From Staphylococcus xylosus (lineage in GTDB: Bacteria > Bacillota > Bacilli > Staphylococcales > Staphylococcaceae): DNA of 64,000 nt. Positions 26,205 to 35,082 of the stretch are shown here, in pieces. Position numbers and translations under genes: made by a program. The stretch lies in assembly GCF_002732165.1 (NCBI RefSeq), contig NZ_MRZO01000003.1, positions 62,001 to 126,000 on the forward strand, written 5' to 3'. Position 1 is the first letter of the stretch. Each line of letters starts with the position of its first letter. Below the pieces are notes generated by a model that had not been told where the DNA came from, made no database searches, and was given only the letters and a program-made list of their open reading frames with translations.

Positions 26205-27419
26205 TTATAATACTAAACCAATCATAGATGCTGAAATGATTGAAGCTAAGGTAGAACCAATCAATAAACGCATAGCAAATGAAGCTACTTTATTCCCCTG
26301 TTCGGTACTAAATCCTTTTATTGATCCAACAATAATGCCAACTGTACCAAAGTTAGCGAAACTAACAAGATATACTGAGATAATACCTTGGGTACGATGT
26401 GAAAGCGTATCGGCTAATTTTTGGAAATCTAGCATAGCAACGAATTCGTTAGTAATCAATTTTGTAGCCATAATTGAACCTGCTTGAACTGCTTCATGCC
26501 AAGGAATTCCGATAATAAAAGCAATTGGTGCAAAGATGAAACCAATTAATTGTCTGAAGTCTAACCCGACTAAGTTGAATAATACAGTGATAGCTTCCAT
26601 CAGTGAAATGAATGCTAGTAGCATAATAGCGACACTAACAGCAATTTTAAACCCATCTGTAGCACTATCACCAATCATTTGGAAGAAAGGTACTTTTTTA
26701 GGTTTTGTAGTATTGTTCTCATGCACACTATGATTAGCCGTTAAATTTGATATTTCAACATCTTTATCATCGGATTTATACGGATTAATTACACTAGCAA
26801 TAATTAATGCACTGAAAATATTAAGCATCACTGCGGTAACAACAAATTTAGGCTCGAGCATTTGCATGTAGGATCCTAACATCGCCATACTCACTGCACT
26901 CATACCAGAAGTAGTTATTGTATATAATTTAGCTTTAGATAGTTTCGGTATCATTTCTTTAATAGTTAAGTAAACTTCTGGCTGACCTAACATAGATGTA
27001 GAAATAGCAAAATAACTTTCTAAACGTCCCATACCAGTCAGTTTATTGATGACGATACCAATATATTTAATAATAAATGGAAGTATTTTAAAATAATTCA
27101 ATACACCTATTAATACCGAGATAAATACTAAAGGAAGTAATACAGTAATAAAAAATGTAGAAGCTCCCTTATTTTGCAAACCACCGAATACAAAACCAAT
27201 ACCAGCTTTACTAATATCTAATAAAGACTCAAAAAATGAGCCGAGTGTTGTTAGTGTCGTTAAACCAATAGTTGTATTCATCATAAATATTACGATAATT
27301 ACTTGAATGACTAACATGGTTAAAGGCTTTTTAAAATCAATGGATTTTCTATCATAACTAAAAATAAAAGAAAGTATTAATGCAAATAGAATACCGGTAA
27401 TGCAAAATAGAATGGACAT
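26205..27419 (-). CDS. NupC-type (pseudo)nucleoside transporter
   Basis: Concentrative nucleoside transporter family, 404 residues with about 8-10 hydrophobic segments. Family segments: GIGFVFGGLQNKGASTFFITVLLPLVFISVLIG (re-entrant loop and Q-N motif), GQPEVYLTIKEMI, and TKLITNEFVAMLDF in the C-terminal half, which is the CNT substrate region. Last gene of a psuK-psuG-transporter operon, 9 nt after psuG. From that context it very likely carries pseudouridine rather than common nucleosides. SD AGGTGA precedes ATG 27419. Confidence 0.9.
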   Translation of the reverse strand: MSILFCITGILFALILSFIFSYDRKSIDFKKPLTMLVIQVIIVIFMMNTTIGLTTLTTLGSFFESLLDISKAGIGFVFGGLQNKGASTFFITVLLPLVFISVLIGVLNYFKILPFIIKYIGIVINKLTGMGRLESYFAISTSMLGQPEVYLTIKEMIPKLSKAKLYTITTSGMSAVSMAMLGSYMQMLEPKFVVTAVMLNIFSALIIASVINPYKSDDKDVEISNLTANHSVHENNTTKPKKVPFFQMIGDSATDGFKIAVSVAIMLLAFISLMEAITVLFNLVGLDFRQLIGFIFAPIAFIIGIPWHEAVQAGSIMATKLITNEFVAMLDFQKLADTLSHRTQGIISVYLVSFANFGTVGIIVGSIKGFSTEQGNKVASFAMRLLIGSTLASIISASMIGLVL

Positions 27420-27428
27420 TTAAATCAC

Positions 27429-28340
27429 CTACAATTGAGTGAAAGCAACAGCGATTTTAGCTCCTAGAACTGCATTGTTTTCAACAAGTTTTATATTTGT
27501 TTCTAAACTTTTACCTTCAGACTTTTCGACAATTTTTCCAAGTAAAAATGGTGTGGAATCCTTTCCGCTAATCCCTTTTTCCTCTGCTTCCTTTACAGCA
27601 TCTGTGATAATGCGATCAATATAGGATTTAGATAGCGCATGTGCTTTTGGTACAGGGTTAGCAATGACGATACCGCCATTTAAAGATAAATCATTTTTAG
27701 CTTTGCAAATTTGAGCGATAGCCTCAGGAGAGTCGGCTGAACTGTTTAATTTAATACCACTTTCGGGTGTGAAAAAGGCAGGAAGTTCTTCGGTTTGATA
27801 ACCAATAACAGGTACACCCTTTGTCTCAAGGTATTCAAGTGTTTTTGGTAAGTCTAAGATGGATTTTGCTCCTGCACAGATAACAGTTACATTAGTTTGT
27901 CCTAATTCTTCTAAATCGGCTGAAATATCCATAGTTTGTTCAACACCTCTATGTACGCCACCAATTCCTCCAGTAACAAAGAATTGAATACCTGCCAATT
28001 CAGCACAAATCATTGTAGAGGCAACTGTTGTTGCACCGATACGTTTAGTAGCAATAATCTCTGCTAAATCTCGACGTGATACTTTGGCAACATCGTCATG
28101 TTTAGCTAGTAATGTTAGTTCTTCAGTTTCTAAACCTATTTTAATTTTCCCGTTAATTAAGGCAACGGTTGCAGGGATTGCGCCATTATTTCTAATTATT
28201 TGTTCAACATTTTTAGCCATCTCAACATTTTGTGGATAGGGCATGCCATGTGAAATAATAGTCGATTCTAAAGCCACTATAGGTTTATTACTATCTTTGG
28301 CTTGTTGTACTTCTTGTGAAAATTCAATGTATTGTTTCAT
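27429..28340 (-). CDS. Pseudouridine-5'-phosphate glycosidase
   Basis: PsuG cleaves the C-C glycosidic bond of pseudouridine 5'-phosphate, releasing uracil and ribose 5-phosphate. 303 residues. Motifs: VALESTIISHGMPYPQN at the N-terminus, FVTGGIGGVHRG near residue 115, VICAGAKSILDLPKTLEYLETKGVPVIGYQTEELPAFF, all diagnostic of the IndA/PsuG fold, and GKDSTPFLLGKIVE at the C-terminus. Starts inside the psuK 3' end (17-nt overlap), with GGAGG 11 nt upstream of ATG 28340, so the two are translationally coupled. Confidence 0.96.
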   Translation of the reverse strand: MKQYIEFSQEVQQAKDSNKPIVALESTIISHGMPYPQNVEMAKNVEQIIRNNGAIPATVALINGKIKIGLETEELTLLAKHDDVAKVSRRDLAEIIATKRIGATTVASTMICAELAGIQFFVTGGIGGVHRGVEQTMDISADLEELGQTNVTVICAGAKSILDLPKTLEYLETKGVPVIGYQTEELPAFFTPESGIKLNSSADSPEAIAQICKAKNDLSLNGGIVIANPVPKAHALSKSYIDRIITDAVKEAEEKGISGKDSTPFLLGKIVEKSEGKSLETNIKLVENNAVLGAKIAVAFTQL

Positions 28341-29433
28341 CTTTATATTCCTCCAAATCTCTAAATATTTGTTTTTTATCTAAATTTTGACGAACAGTAT
28401 AATTCGTTTCTATCGTTTTCCTCGCATTTATCATGCCAGCATTTAGTATGTCAACTATACCTAGACCATTCAGCCAACTGAAGACCACTGCACTAGAAAA
28501 TGAATCACCTGCTCCTGTCACATCTACAACCTCTTTTGAACTAAGAACGGGTTTAATGATTTCTGTTTTTTTATCTTTATAGATAAGTTCTTGAACTCCG
28601 TTTGTGATGATCACTTTAGAGACGCCAGCATCTATCCATTTTTGTGCAGCTTTTTTCATATCATTTATGTTTTGGATTTCCATATTGAAATAAGTTTCTG
28701 TTTCATCTCGATTAATAATAAGCCAGTCTATTGCATGTAATGAATCAGGCATATGCTTCATCTTGGGTGATGATACAGGTATAATTACTAGTTTGATGTT
28801 GTGCTTCTCAGAATATGCGCACAGAAAATCAATTGCAGGTTTACTTAAATTTAAATCTGCGACAATACATTTGGCTTTAACTAGTAAATGTGTTCGCTTA
28901 ATTAAAAATTCGGGCGTGATATAGTCGTATACTTCCATATCAGCTAAGCCGTATTGCATATTACCATCATTGTCTATGAGTGCAGTGTAAGAACCTGTGT
29001 TTGCATTTTCTATTTGTTGCACGTGATCTAGGTTCATGAAAGGGCTTGATAATTTATGTATCATGTCCCACTCACTGTCATTACCACTGGTAGATAAAAA
29101 TGCTACGGTTTCACCCATTCGACCAAGATTTTCTGCAATATTTCTAGCTACACCACCTACAGAACGTGTAGAAGTTACAGGATTGGAAGTTTCTAGTTGC
29201 AATGTATGATGGACATAAAACTTTCTGTCTAAGTTAGCAGCACCGATACATACAATAGGATAATTTTCGTTTAAAACATAAGCTTTACCTAAGACGTATT
29301 CTTTGCGTATTAATCCTGAAATAATATTAGCTACTGCGGGTCTTGATAAACCAATTGATAATGCTAATTCTTGTTGAGAAATAAATGGATTGTCTTGTAT
29401 GCGTTTCAAAACCTCTCTTTCATTACTATTCAT
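28324..29433 (-). CDS. Pseudouridine kinase with N-terminal HTH
   Basis: PfkB-family kinase phosphorylating pseudouridine, 369 residues. N-terminal winged helix-turn-helix (about 1-60; NPFISQQELALSIGLSRPAVANIISGLI) precedes the kinase domain (about 70-365), with GAANLDRKF, GGVARNIAENLGRMG (sugar binding) and VDVTGAGDSFSSAVV with the catalytic Asp. The HTH-kinase fusion is seen in other Gram-positive PsuK and suggests self-regulation. ATG 29433 follows AAAGGAGGT. First gene of the operon; a cre-like site lies about 95 nt upstream. Confidence 0.93.
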   Translation of the reverse strand: MNSNEREVLKRIQDNPFISQQELALSIGLSRPAVANIISGLIRKEYVLGKAYVLNENYPIVCIGAANLDRKFYVHHTLQLETSNPVTSTRSVGGVARNIAENLGRMGETVAFLSTSGNDSEWDMIHKLSSPFMNLDHVQQIENANTGSYTALIDNDGNMQYGLADMEVYDYITPEFLIKRTHLLVKAKCIVADLNLSKPAIDFLCAYSEKHNIKLVIIPVSSPKMKHMPDSLHAIDWLIINRDETETYFNMEIQNINDMKKAAQKWIDAGVSKVIITNGVQELIYKDKKTEIIKPVLSSKEVVDVTGAGDSFSSAVVFSWLNGLGIVDILNAGMINARKTIETNYTVRQNLDKKQIFRDLEEYKDETIH

Positions 29434-29466
29434 TGATGAGACCTCCTTTTGATAAAATCTAAACAA

Positions 29467-29493
29467 TTGTTTGAAAATAAACTTTTGTTTGAA
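29467..29493. repeat. Direct repeat TTGTTTGAA
   Basis: Two exact copies at 29467-29475 and 29485-29493, 18 bp start to start, just upstream of psuK. Candidate operator for the HTH of PsuK itself or another regulator. Confidence 0.35.
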
Positions 29494-29525
29494 TTCAAGC
29501 GAATCTTAGCATGTAATTTTACATT

Positions 29526-29539
29526 TGTATACGCTTACA
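29526..29539 (-). promoter_or_regulatory. cre-like site upstream of psuK
   Basis: TGTATACGCTTACA matches the CcpA cre consensus at 13 of 14 positions and is nearly palindromic. It suggests glucose repression of pseudouridine use. Confidence 0.55.
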
Positions 29540-29663
29540 AATTAATGTTGCGAAAATTGTGACAATTATAATAGGGATCTGTCACACATTTGAAATAAGT
29601 TTAAACATTGATATATGAAGGTTTTAATGGTGATTGTATTTTTATAAAATAATCCTATTATTT

Positions 29664-29686
29664 TAATTTTTGAAAATTATTTTCAA
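29664..29686 (+). promoter_or_regulatory. CodY-like site and palindrome
   Basis: TAATTTTTGAAAATT (29664-29678) matches the CodY consensus AATTTTCWGAAAATT at 12 of 15. It overlaps a perfect palindrome TTGAAAATTATTTTCAA (29670-29686). It lies upstream of the amino-acid ABC transporter, where CodY control would make sense. Confidence 0.4.
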
Positions 29687-29842
29687 ACGCAATCGATGTC
29701 TACTTTTGGGGAGTATAATTGAAACTGAACTGACTTTATCGATATCAAATATTAAACACTAAATGAAGAGAGTTCTATAAAATTGTAAAAAATTAAAATT
29801 ATCTGAAATTAAAAAAAATATTATCTTATCGATGAAAATCTA

Positions 29843-29871
29843 TTGACTAAATAGTGGGATAGGACTAAACT
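29843..29871 (+). promoter_or_regulatory. Promoter of tcyA-like gene
   Basis: TTGACT (29843-29848), 17 nt, TAAACT (29866-29871). Flanked by inverted half-sites: TTATCTTATCG (29821-29831) and CGATAAGAATAA (29882-29893), about 60 bp apart. Confidence 0.5.
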
Positions 29872-29912
29872 GATTTTAATCCGATAAGAATAATATGAAT
29901 AGAGGGCGAGAA

Positions 29913-30713
29913 ATGAAAAAATTATTAATGGTATTGGTTACTTTAATTGTGGCAGTGGGACTAGCAGCATGTGGTAATGACTCTTCAAGCAAAAAAGATA
30001 GCGATAGTAAAAGCAAAACAGCTAGTGAGGATAAAACATTTGTCGTAGGAACAGAAGGAACTTATGCACCTTTTTCGTTTCACGATAAGAATGATAAATT
30101 AACTGGCTATGATATAGATGTAGTGAAAGCAGTAGCTAAAGAAATGGATTATAAAGTTAAATTTAAAGAAACTCAATGGGATTCAATGTTTGCAGGATTA
30201 GATTCAGGCAGATTTAATGTTGTAGCTAACCAAGTTGGTATTAACGATGAACGTAAAGAAAAATATAAATTCTCTGAACCTTACACTTATTCACAAGGTG
30301 TATTAGTAGTAAATAAAGATAATACAGATATCAAATCATTTGATGATGTTAAAGGTAAGAAATTAGCACAAACATTTACTTCAAACTATGGTAAATTAGC
30401 AAAATCTAAAGGTGCAGAACTTACAAAAGTTGATGGCTTCAACCAAGCGATGGATTTATTACAATCAAATCGAGTAGAGGGTACGTTTAACGATAATATC
30501 TCTTACTTAGATTATAAAAAACAAAAACCTAACGCTAAGGTAAAAGCGATTGAAGGTAATGCTGAAAAGAGTCAATCTGCTTTAACTTTCAGTAAGAAAG
30601 AAGACGACAAAACAATTAAAGAAGTTAATAAAGCAATGAAAAAATTAAAAGATAATGGTGAATTAGCAAAAATAAGCGAAAAATGGTTTGGTGAAGATGT
30701 TTCTAAACCTTAA
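29913..30713 (+). CDS. Amino-acid ABC transporter lipoprotein (TcyA-like)
   Basis: Substrate-binding protein of a polar amino acid (probably cystine) ABC importer, 266 residues. Signal peptide with lipobox LAAC, Cys20, so membrane-anchored outside the cell. Bacterial extracellular solute-binding family 3 motifs: FVVGTEGTYAPFSFHD, LTGYDIDVVKAVAKEM, and the ligand loop VANQVGINDERKEKYKFSEPY. The start at ATG 29913 avoids a six-residue extension from ATG 29895. First gene of a three-gene operon. Assignment to cystine is by resemblance to the staphylococcal TcyABC; other polar amino acids are possible. Confidence 0.88.
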   Translation: MKKLLMVLVTLIVAVGLAACGNDSSSKKDSDSKSKTASEDKTFVVGTEGTYAPFSFHDKNDKLTGYDIDVVKAVAKEMDYKVKFKETQWDSMFAGLDSGRFNVVANQVGINDERKEKYKFSEPYTYSQGVLVVNKDNTDIKSFDDVKGKKLAQTFTSNYGKLAKSKGAELTKVDGFNQAMDLLQSNRVEGTFNDNISYLDYKKQKPNAKVKAIEGNAEKSQSALTFSKKEDDKTIKEVNKAMKKLKDNGELAKISEKWFGEDVSKP

Positions 30714-31416
30714 TTCAGAACAACAACATGCATTAGATGCAGCCGGACAAGCATTTATGCCAATGCTTGAAGGATTGGTGAAATTTTCAATTCCTATCAC
30801 ATTAGTAACTTTTGTATTAGGATTGGTTATAGCACTTGTAGCTGCATTAATGCGTATATCAACAAGCCGTATTCTCAGAGGGATTGCACGTTTTTATATT
30901 TCAATCATTAGAGGAACACCGATGATTGTACAATTATTCATTATCTTTTATGGTATCCCTGAACTCGGCAGACTATTAACTAACAACTCAGAAAATCAAT
31001 GGACGTTAGCACCAGTAATAGCTGCAATTATTGGTCTATCTTTAAATGTAGGCGCATATGCTTCTGAAATTATTCGTGGAGGCATCATGTCTATTCCAAA
31101 AGGCCAGACAGAAGCAGCGTATTCAATTGGTATGAATTACCGTCAAACGATTCAACGTATCATACTACCACAAGCAATAAGAGTTTCTGTGCCTGCGCTA
31201 GGTAATACGTTCCTAAGTTTAATTAAAGATACGTCGTTACTCGGTTTTATACTTGTTGCTGAAATGTTTAGAAAAGCACAAGAAGTTGCGTCGACGACTT
31301 ATGAATATTTAACAATTTATCTACTCGTTGCACTTATGTACTGGGTTGTATGTTTTATTATTTCAATCGTCCAGAACTTTTACGAATCTTATCTTGAAAG
31401 AGGGTATCGTTCATGA
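30697..31416 (+). CDS. Amino-acid ABC transporter permease (TcyB-like)
   Basis: Membrane subunit, 239 residues, five or so hydrophobic helices. The HisM/GlnP family motif [12 protein letters not shown] and the EAA loop [44 protein letters not shown] are intact; the loop contacts the ATPase. Start at ATG 30697 overlaps the end of the lipoprotein gene by 17 nt, so translation is coupled; an in-frame TTG upstream is less likely. Second gene of the operon. Confidence 0.92.
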   Translation: MFLNLNSEQQHALDAAGQAFMPMLEGLVKFSIPITLVTFVLGLVIALVAALMRISTSRILRGIARFYISIIRGTPMIVQLFIIFYGIPELGRLLTNNSENQWTLAPVIAAIIGLSLNVGAYASEIIRGGIMSIPKGQTEAAYSIGMNYRQTIQRIILPQAIRVSVPALGNTFLSLIKDTSLLGFILVAEMFRKAQEVASTTYEYLTIYLLVALMYWVVCFIISIVQNFYESYLERGYRS

Positions 31417-32144
31417 TTGAATTGCAAAATATAAAGAAAACATTTAATGATAAAAAAGTGATTAAAGGTATTGATTTAAAAGTTGATCAAGGAGAAGTAG
31501 TTACCTTTATTGGACGTTCAGGTTCTGGTAAAACGACTCTGTTACGAATGATCAACGCACTAGAATTACCGACAGAAGGCGCTGTTTACGTCAATAGTGA
31601 AACTTATGACAATAAAGATAAAAAATCACAAATTAAAGTACGTAGGCAGTCGGGGATGGTTTTTCAAAGTTATAATCTCTTTCCGCATAAAACGGCATTA
31701 GAAAATGTCATGGAAGGACTAATTACTGTTAAGAAAATGAAAAAGGCTGAGGCGCAACAACAAGCGCTAGTGCTTTTAGAGAAAGTAGACTTAACAGCTG
31801 TAAAAGACCAAAGGCCTAATGCGTTATCTGGTGGACAACAACAACGTGTAGCGATTGCGAGAGCTTTGGCGATGAACCCAAAAGTTATGCTCTTTGATGA
31901 ACCTACCTCTGCATTAGATCCAGAGCTAGTAAACGATGTATTACGTGTAATTAAAGACCTAGCAAATGAAGGAATGACTATGATTATAGTTACGCATGAG
32001 ATGCGTTTTGCGAAGGAAGTTTCAAATAAAATTGTGTTTATTCATGATGGTGTTATTGGGGAGTCAGGTGCACCTGAACAAATTTTTAATCACCCACAAA
32101 CAACAGAGTTGCAACGCTTTTTGAATATGCTTAGAGAAGCGTAA
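31413..32144 (+). CDS. Amino-acid ABC transporter ATPase (TcyC-like)
   Basis: Energising subunit, 243 residues. Walker [10 protein letters not shown] (34-42), Q-loop [17 protein letters not shown], signature [15 protein letters not shown], Walker [13 protein letters not shown] and switch His in [10 protein letters not shown] are all complete. Overlaps the permease stop by ATGA. Typical of the PAAT family that includes GlnQ and TcyC. Followed by a terminator at 32161. Confidence 0.94.
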   Translation: MIELQNIKKTFNDKKVIKGIDLKVDQGEVVTFIGRSGSGKTTLLRMINALELPTEGAVYVNSETYDNKDKKSQIKVRRQSGMVFQSYNLFPHKTALENVMEGLITVKKMKKAEAQQQALVLLEKVDLTAVKDQRPNALSGGQQQRVAIARALAMNPKVMLFDEPTSALDPELVNDVLRVIKDLANEGMTMIIVTHEMRFAKEVSNKIVFIHDGVIGESGAPEQIFNHPQTTELQRFLNMLREA

Positions 32145-32160
32145 AATAAATAATGTTTGA

Positions 32161-32200
32161 ATGAGACGGAAGCTAAATAGCTGAAGTCTCATTTTTTATT
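32161..32200 (+). terminator. tcyABC-like terminator
   Basis: ATGAGAC (32161-32167) with GTCTCAT (32186-32192) and an inner AGCT/AGCT stem, then TTTTTATTTTTT. Confidence 0.85.
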
Positions 32201-32332
32201 TTTTAAAAGTAATTATTATAAAATGTATCGACCATACAAATGTCACTATATAATTTATTAACAGAAGATAATTTTTTTGATGTGCAACTTTTCGTATTAG
32301 TAAGCGAAGAAGATTACACATCTACAAGCGTA

Positions 32333-32346
32333 AGAAAGCGATTACA
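32333..32346 (+). promoter_or_regulatory. cre-like site before PRD regulator
   Basis: AGAAAGCGATTACA matches the cre consensus at 13 of 14 positions, 26 nt before the PRD regulator start. Likely places the ascorbate-type PTS operon under CcpA. Confidence 0.5.
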
Positions 32347-32371
32347 ATATAAATGTAAGGAGGTTGCTAAT

Positions 32372-34315
32372 ATGTTAAGCAAGAGGCAGTATCATATTTT
32401 GACGTTCATTATTGAACGAGAGACTTTTGTGCAAATTCATAATTTAGCAACACATTTCAATGTTTCAGAGAGAACCATTCAATATGATCTTGAATACATT
32501 GAAGATATGGCGAGTAAATTAGCTTTAACGATTCAAAGAAACAAATATGATGGTATTAAAATCACGACATCATCAGAACAACTAAAGGCTGTAGAACCTC
32601 AATATTTGTCAACGTCTATACATTATTCCAAAGACGAACGGTTGTTGTATATTACTTTAAAGCTCTTTGAATCTACAACCCCAACTGCTTCACAAGTACT
32701 GGCAACCATGGTTTCAGTGACTCGACGTACGATAGTGGAAGATTTAAAACGTGTACAGCAATGGCTCGAGGAACACGATTTACAGTTGAAATATGAGAAG
32801 AATAAAGGGTTCTTAATTAAGGGCGATGAAAATGCCTATCGTAAGGCATATGCAGAAATGGTTCATGAATATTTTCAAACACATACGCACCAAATGGGCC
32901 ATCATTTATTCTCAAATCATGAATTAGAACAAATTCGCTTAAGTGTAGCTTCGGTGTTGATTGATGCAAATTATCAACTCGTACAGAGTGCAATTGATGG
33001 ATTGATTTACCACATTTTAATTGCGATTCATCGGGCGAATGAGGATTTTATTTTTGAGATTCCGGATAAAGAATATAAAAAGTTACAGAAGACAGAACAA
33101 TTTCAAATAGCCTTAAAAATTAAAGCGCAATTAGAACAGATTTTTAAGCTTCATTTTCCAAAAAGTGAAGCTGCTTTTATTACTTTACATCTGCTAGGCG
33201 CAAAGACTTCAGAAGTAAATCAGTATCATCGTGAAATAGACGATTTGGATATTTTAACGGAACAACTGATTGAGCGAATGAGTGGAGACTTGGGATTAGA
33301 TTTAATGTCAGATAGTAAATTGTTATACGGTTTGGTTGTTCATTTAAGACCAGCAATTCATAGGCTGAAATTTGATATGACACATGACAATCCTTTGAAA
33401 GAAGAAATTATCTTGCAATACAAGCAACTGATGGAAGGTATAAAAAAGCATATATGGGGCATTGAAGAAACTTATAATATTGAGTTTGATAATAATGAAC
33501 TAACTTATATAACCTTGCATTTTGCCTCAGCAATTGAGCGTATTTCGACTGTGACAACAAATAAAATTAAAGTTGTATTGTTATGTGGTTCTGGGGTAGG
33601 CACTTCACAACTATTAAAAAGTAGAATCGGTCACATTTATCCAGAACTCGAGGTAGTTGATGCTTATTCTATATATGAAATAGATGACAGTATGCTAAAG
33701 CATGAAGGGGTTGATTACATTATATCTACAGTCCCTTTCAATCAAGTAACAGTACCTGTGATTAGAGTTTCACCATTTTTAGATAAGAATGATCGTATCC
33801 AATTAAATGAAATTATTAATCACTCTAGAGAACAATACATTGATGATTTACGTGGTATTGGTCCTACTCTAGAACAGGTGTTACCACAATCCAGAATATT
33901 AACGCAGCAACCAGTACTTGCACGTGATGATGCGATTAAACAAGCTGTATCCACGCTAGAAAAAGATGGCGTAGTGGACAAAGCATATGCGACTGATATC
34001 ATCCAACAATTGGATACGTTTGGTCCTTATATGGTCATTAGTCCTCATATCGCATTGATTCATGCAAAGCATGATCATGTACAACAACCAGTGGGCTTTA
34101 GTTTGATCCAATATGAAAATGGTGTTCATTTTTCACATGATCAATATGACCCGGTGTATATAGTCATTACTTTAGCTACAGCACAACCTCAAATCCATCT
34201 AAATGCGTTGCGGCAACTAAGTACACTAATTATGGATGAAGCAGCAAGAGAGGCTGTGTTTTCAGGAGATATAACAGCTATTATGGAACATATTAAGCAT
34301 GTAAGCCAACTGTAA
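32372..34315 (+). CDS. PRD-type PTS operon regulator
   Basis: BglG/MtlR-family activator or antiterminator, 647 residues. Order: helix-turn-helix (about 1-70, VQIHNLATHFNVSERTIQYDLEYI), second HTH (about 90-150, TASQVLATMVSVTRRTIVEDL), two PTS regulation domains (about 190-395), EIIB of galactitol type (LLCGSGVGTSQLL, Cys about 405) and EIIA of fructose/mannitol type (GPYMVISPHIALIHAKH). The start ATG 32372 follows AAGGAGG; a longer reading frame from 32240 has no SD. Phosphorylation of PRD and EIIB/EIIA sites ties its activity to the downstream transporter, whose genes follow 13 nt later. Confidence 0.92.
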   Translation: MLSKRQYHILTFIIERETFVQIHNLATHFNVSERTIQYDLEYIEDMASKLALTIQRNKYDGIKITTSSEQLKAVEPQYLSTSIHYSKDERLLYITLKLFESTTPTASQVLATMVSVTRRTIVEDLKRVQQWLEEHDLQLKYEKNKGFLIKGDENAYRKAYAEMVHEYFQTHTHQMGHHLFSNHELEQIRLSVASVLIDANYQLVQSAIDGLIYHILIAIHRANEDFIFEIPDKEYKKLQKTEQFQIALKIKAQLEQIFKLHFPKSEAAFITLHLLGAKTSEVNQYHREIDDLDILTEQLIERMSGDLGLDLMSDSKLLYGLVVHLRPAIHRLKFDMTHDNPLKEEIILQYKQLMEGIKKHIWGIEETYNIEFDNNELTYITLHFASAIERISTVTTNKIKVVLLCGSGVGTSQLLKSRIGHIYPELEVVDAYSIYEIDDSMLKHEGVDYIISTVPFNQVTVPVIRVSPFLDKNDRIQLNEIINHSREQYIDDLRGIGPTLEQVLPQSRILTQQPVLARDDAIKQAVSTLEKDGVVDKAYATDIIQQLDTFGPYMVISPHIALIHAKHDHVQQPVGFSLIQYENGVHFSHDQYDPVYIVITLATAQPQIHLNALRQLSTLIMDEAAREAVFSGDITAIMEHIKHVSQL

Positions 34316-34328
34316 GGAGAGGATATAG

Positions 34329-34769
34329 ATGAGTTTGGAAATACTGTCTGCAGATAAGATACAAATATTAGATAAAGTAGAAACATGGGAACAAGCAATA
34401 ACAATAGCTGCAAATCCCTTACTTACACAAGATTATTTTGCACCAAGTTATGTTACAGCAATGATTGACAGTGTGAAAGAATTAGGACCTTATATCGTAA
34501 TTGCACCAGAAATTGCAATTGCTCATGCAAGGCCTAATGATGATGTGAAACACATTGGTTTAAGTTTATTAAAATTAAATGAACATATTAATTTTTCTGA
34601 AGAAGGACACTTTGCATCACTTATATTTGTACTTAGTGCTATAGATAATGATGGCCATTTGGCAATTTTAAGAAATTTAGCAACTAAATTAGGTGATCAA
34701 GATATAGTAAATCAATTATTAGCAGCTCAAGAAGTCAATGAAATAGTAAATATATTTAAAGGAGAATGA
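34329..34769 (+). CDS. PTS EIIA, ascorbate/mannitol type
   Basis: Cytoplasmic phosphocarrier of 146 residues. GPYIVIAPEIAIAHARP holds the phosphorylated His (about His66), as in UlaC/MtlF-type EIIA proteins; a similar EIIA domain forms the C-terminus of the preceding regulator. SD AGGAGAGG. The stop overlaps the region where ulaB-like starts, so the genes are coupled. Confidence 0.9.
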   Translation: MSLEILSADKIQILDKVETWEQAITIAANPLLTQDYFAPSYVTAMIDSVKELGPYIVIAPEIAIAHARPNDDVKHIGLSLLKLNEHINFSEEGHFASLIFVLSAIDNDGHLAILRNLATKLGDQDIVNQLLAAQEVNEIVNIFKGE

Positions 34770-34774
34770 TGAAA

Positions 34775-35059
34775 ATGAAAATTTTAGTAGTTTGTGGTCA
34801 CGGTCTAGGAAGTAGTTTTATGGTGGAAATGAATGCGCAAGAAGCGTTGGAAAATATAAATGCGTCATCCGATATTAAAGTGGAACACAGTGATGTGATG
34901 AGTGCTAGCCCTGATATGGCTGATTTATTTATTTGTGGTAGAGACTTAGAGGAAAATACTAAAAATCTAGGCGACGTCATTGTATTAGATAACATTTTAG
35001 ATAAAGAAGAATTACAACAAAAATTAAAGGATAAATTAAGTGAATTGAATATCTTATAA
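34775..35059 (+). CDS. PTS EIIB, ascorbate type
   Basis: UlaB-like EIIB of 94 residues: MKILVVCGHGLGSSFMVEMN carries the phosphocysteine Cys7 and P-loop. I prefer ATG 34775 (10 nt after GGAG) over 34766 or 34769, since UlaB proteins start at this strand. It transfers phosphate from EIIA to the sugar bound by the downstream EIIC. Confidence 0.9.
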   Translation: MKILVVCGHGLGSSFMVEMNAQEALENINASSDIKVEHSDVMSASPDMADLFICGRDLEENTKNLGDVIVLDNILDKEELQQKLKDKLSELNIL

Positions 35060-35082
35060 ATAAAATTTAAGGGGGCAGTAAA

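Larger units (their letters stand above)
29434..29912. other. Intergenic, 479 nt
   Basis: Divergent control region between psuK and the ABC transporter: repeated TTGTTTGAA, a cre-like site, a CodY-like/palindromic site and the right-hand promoter. No gene seen. Confidence 0.55.

Noticed and set aside
32240..32371. N-terminal extension of the PRD regulator
   Set aside because: No ribosome site upstream, a cre-like site lies inside it, and AAGGAGG sits at the correct distance from ATG 32372.
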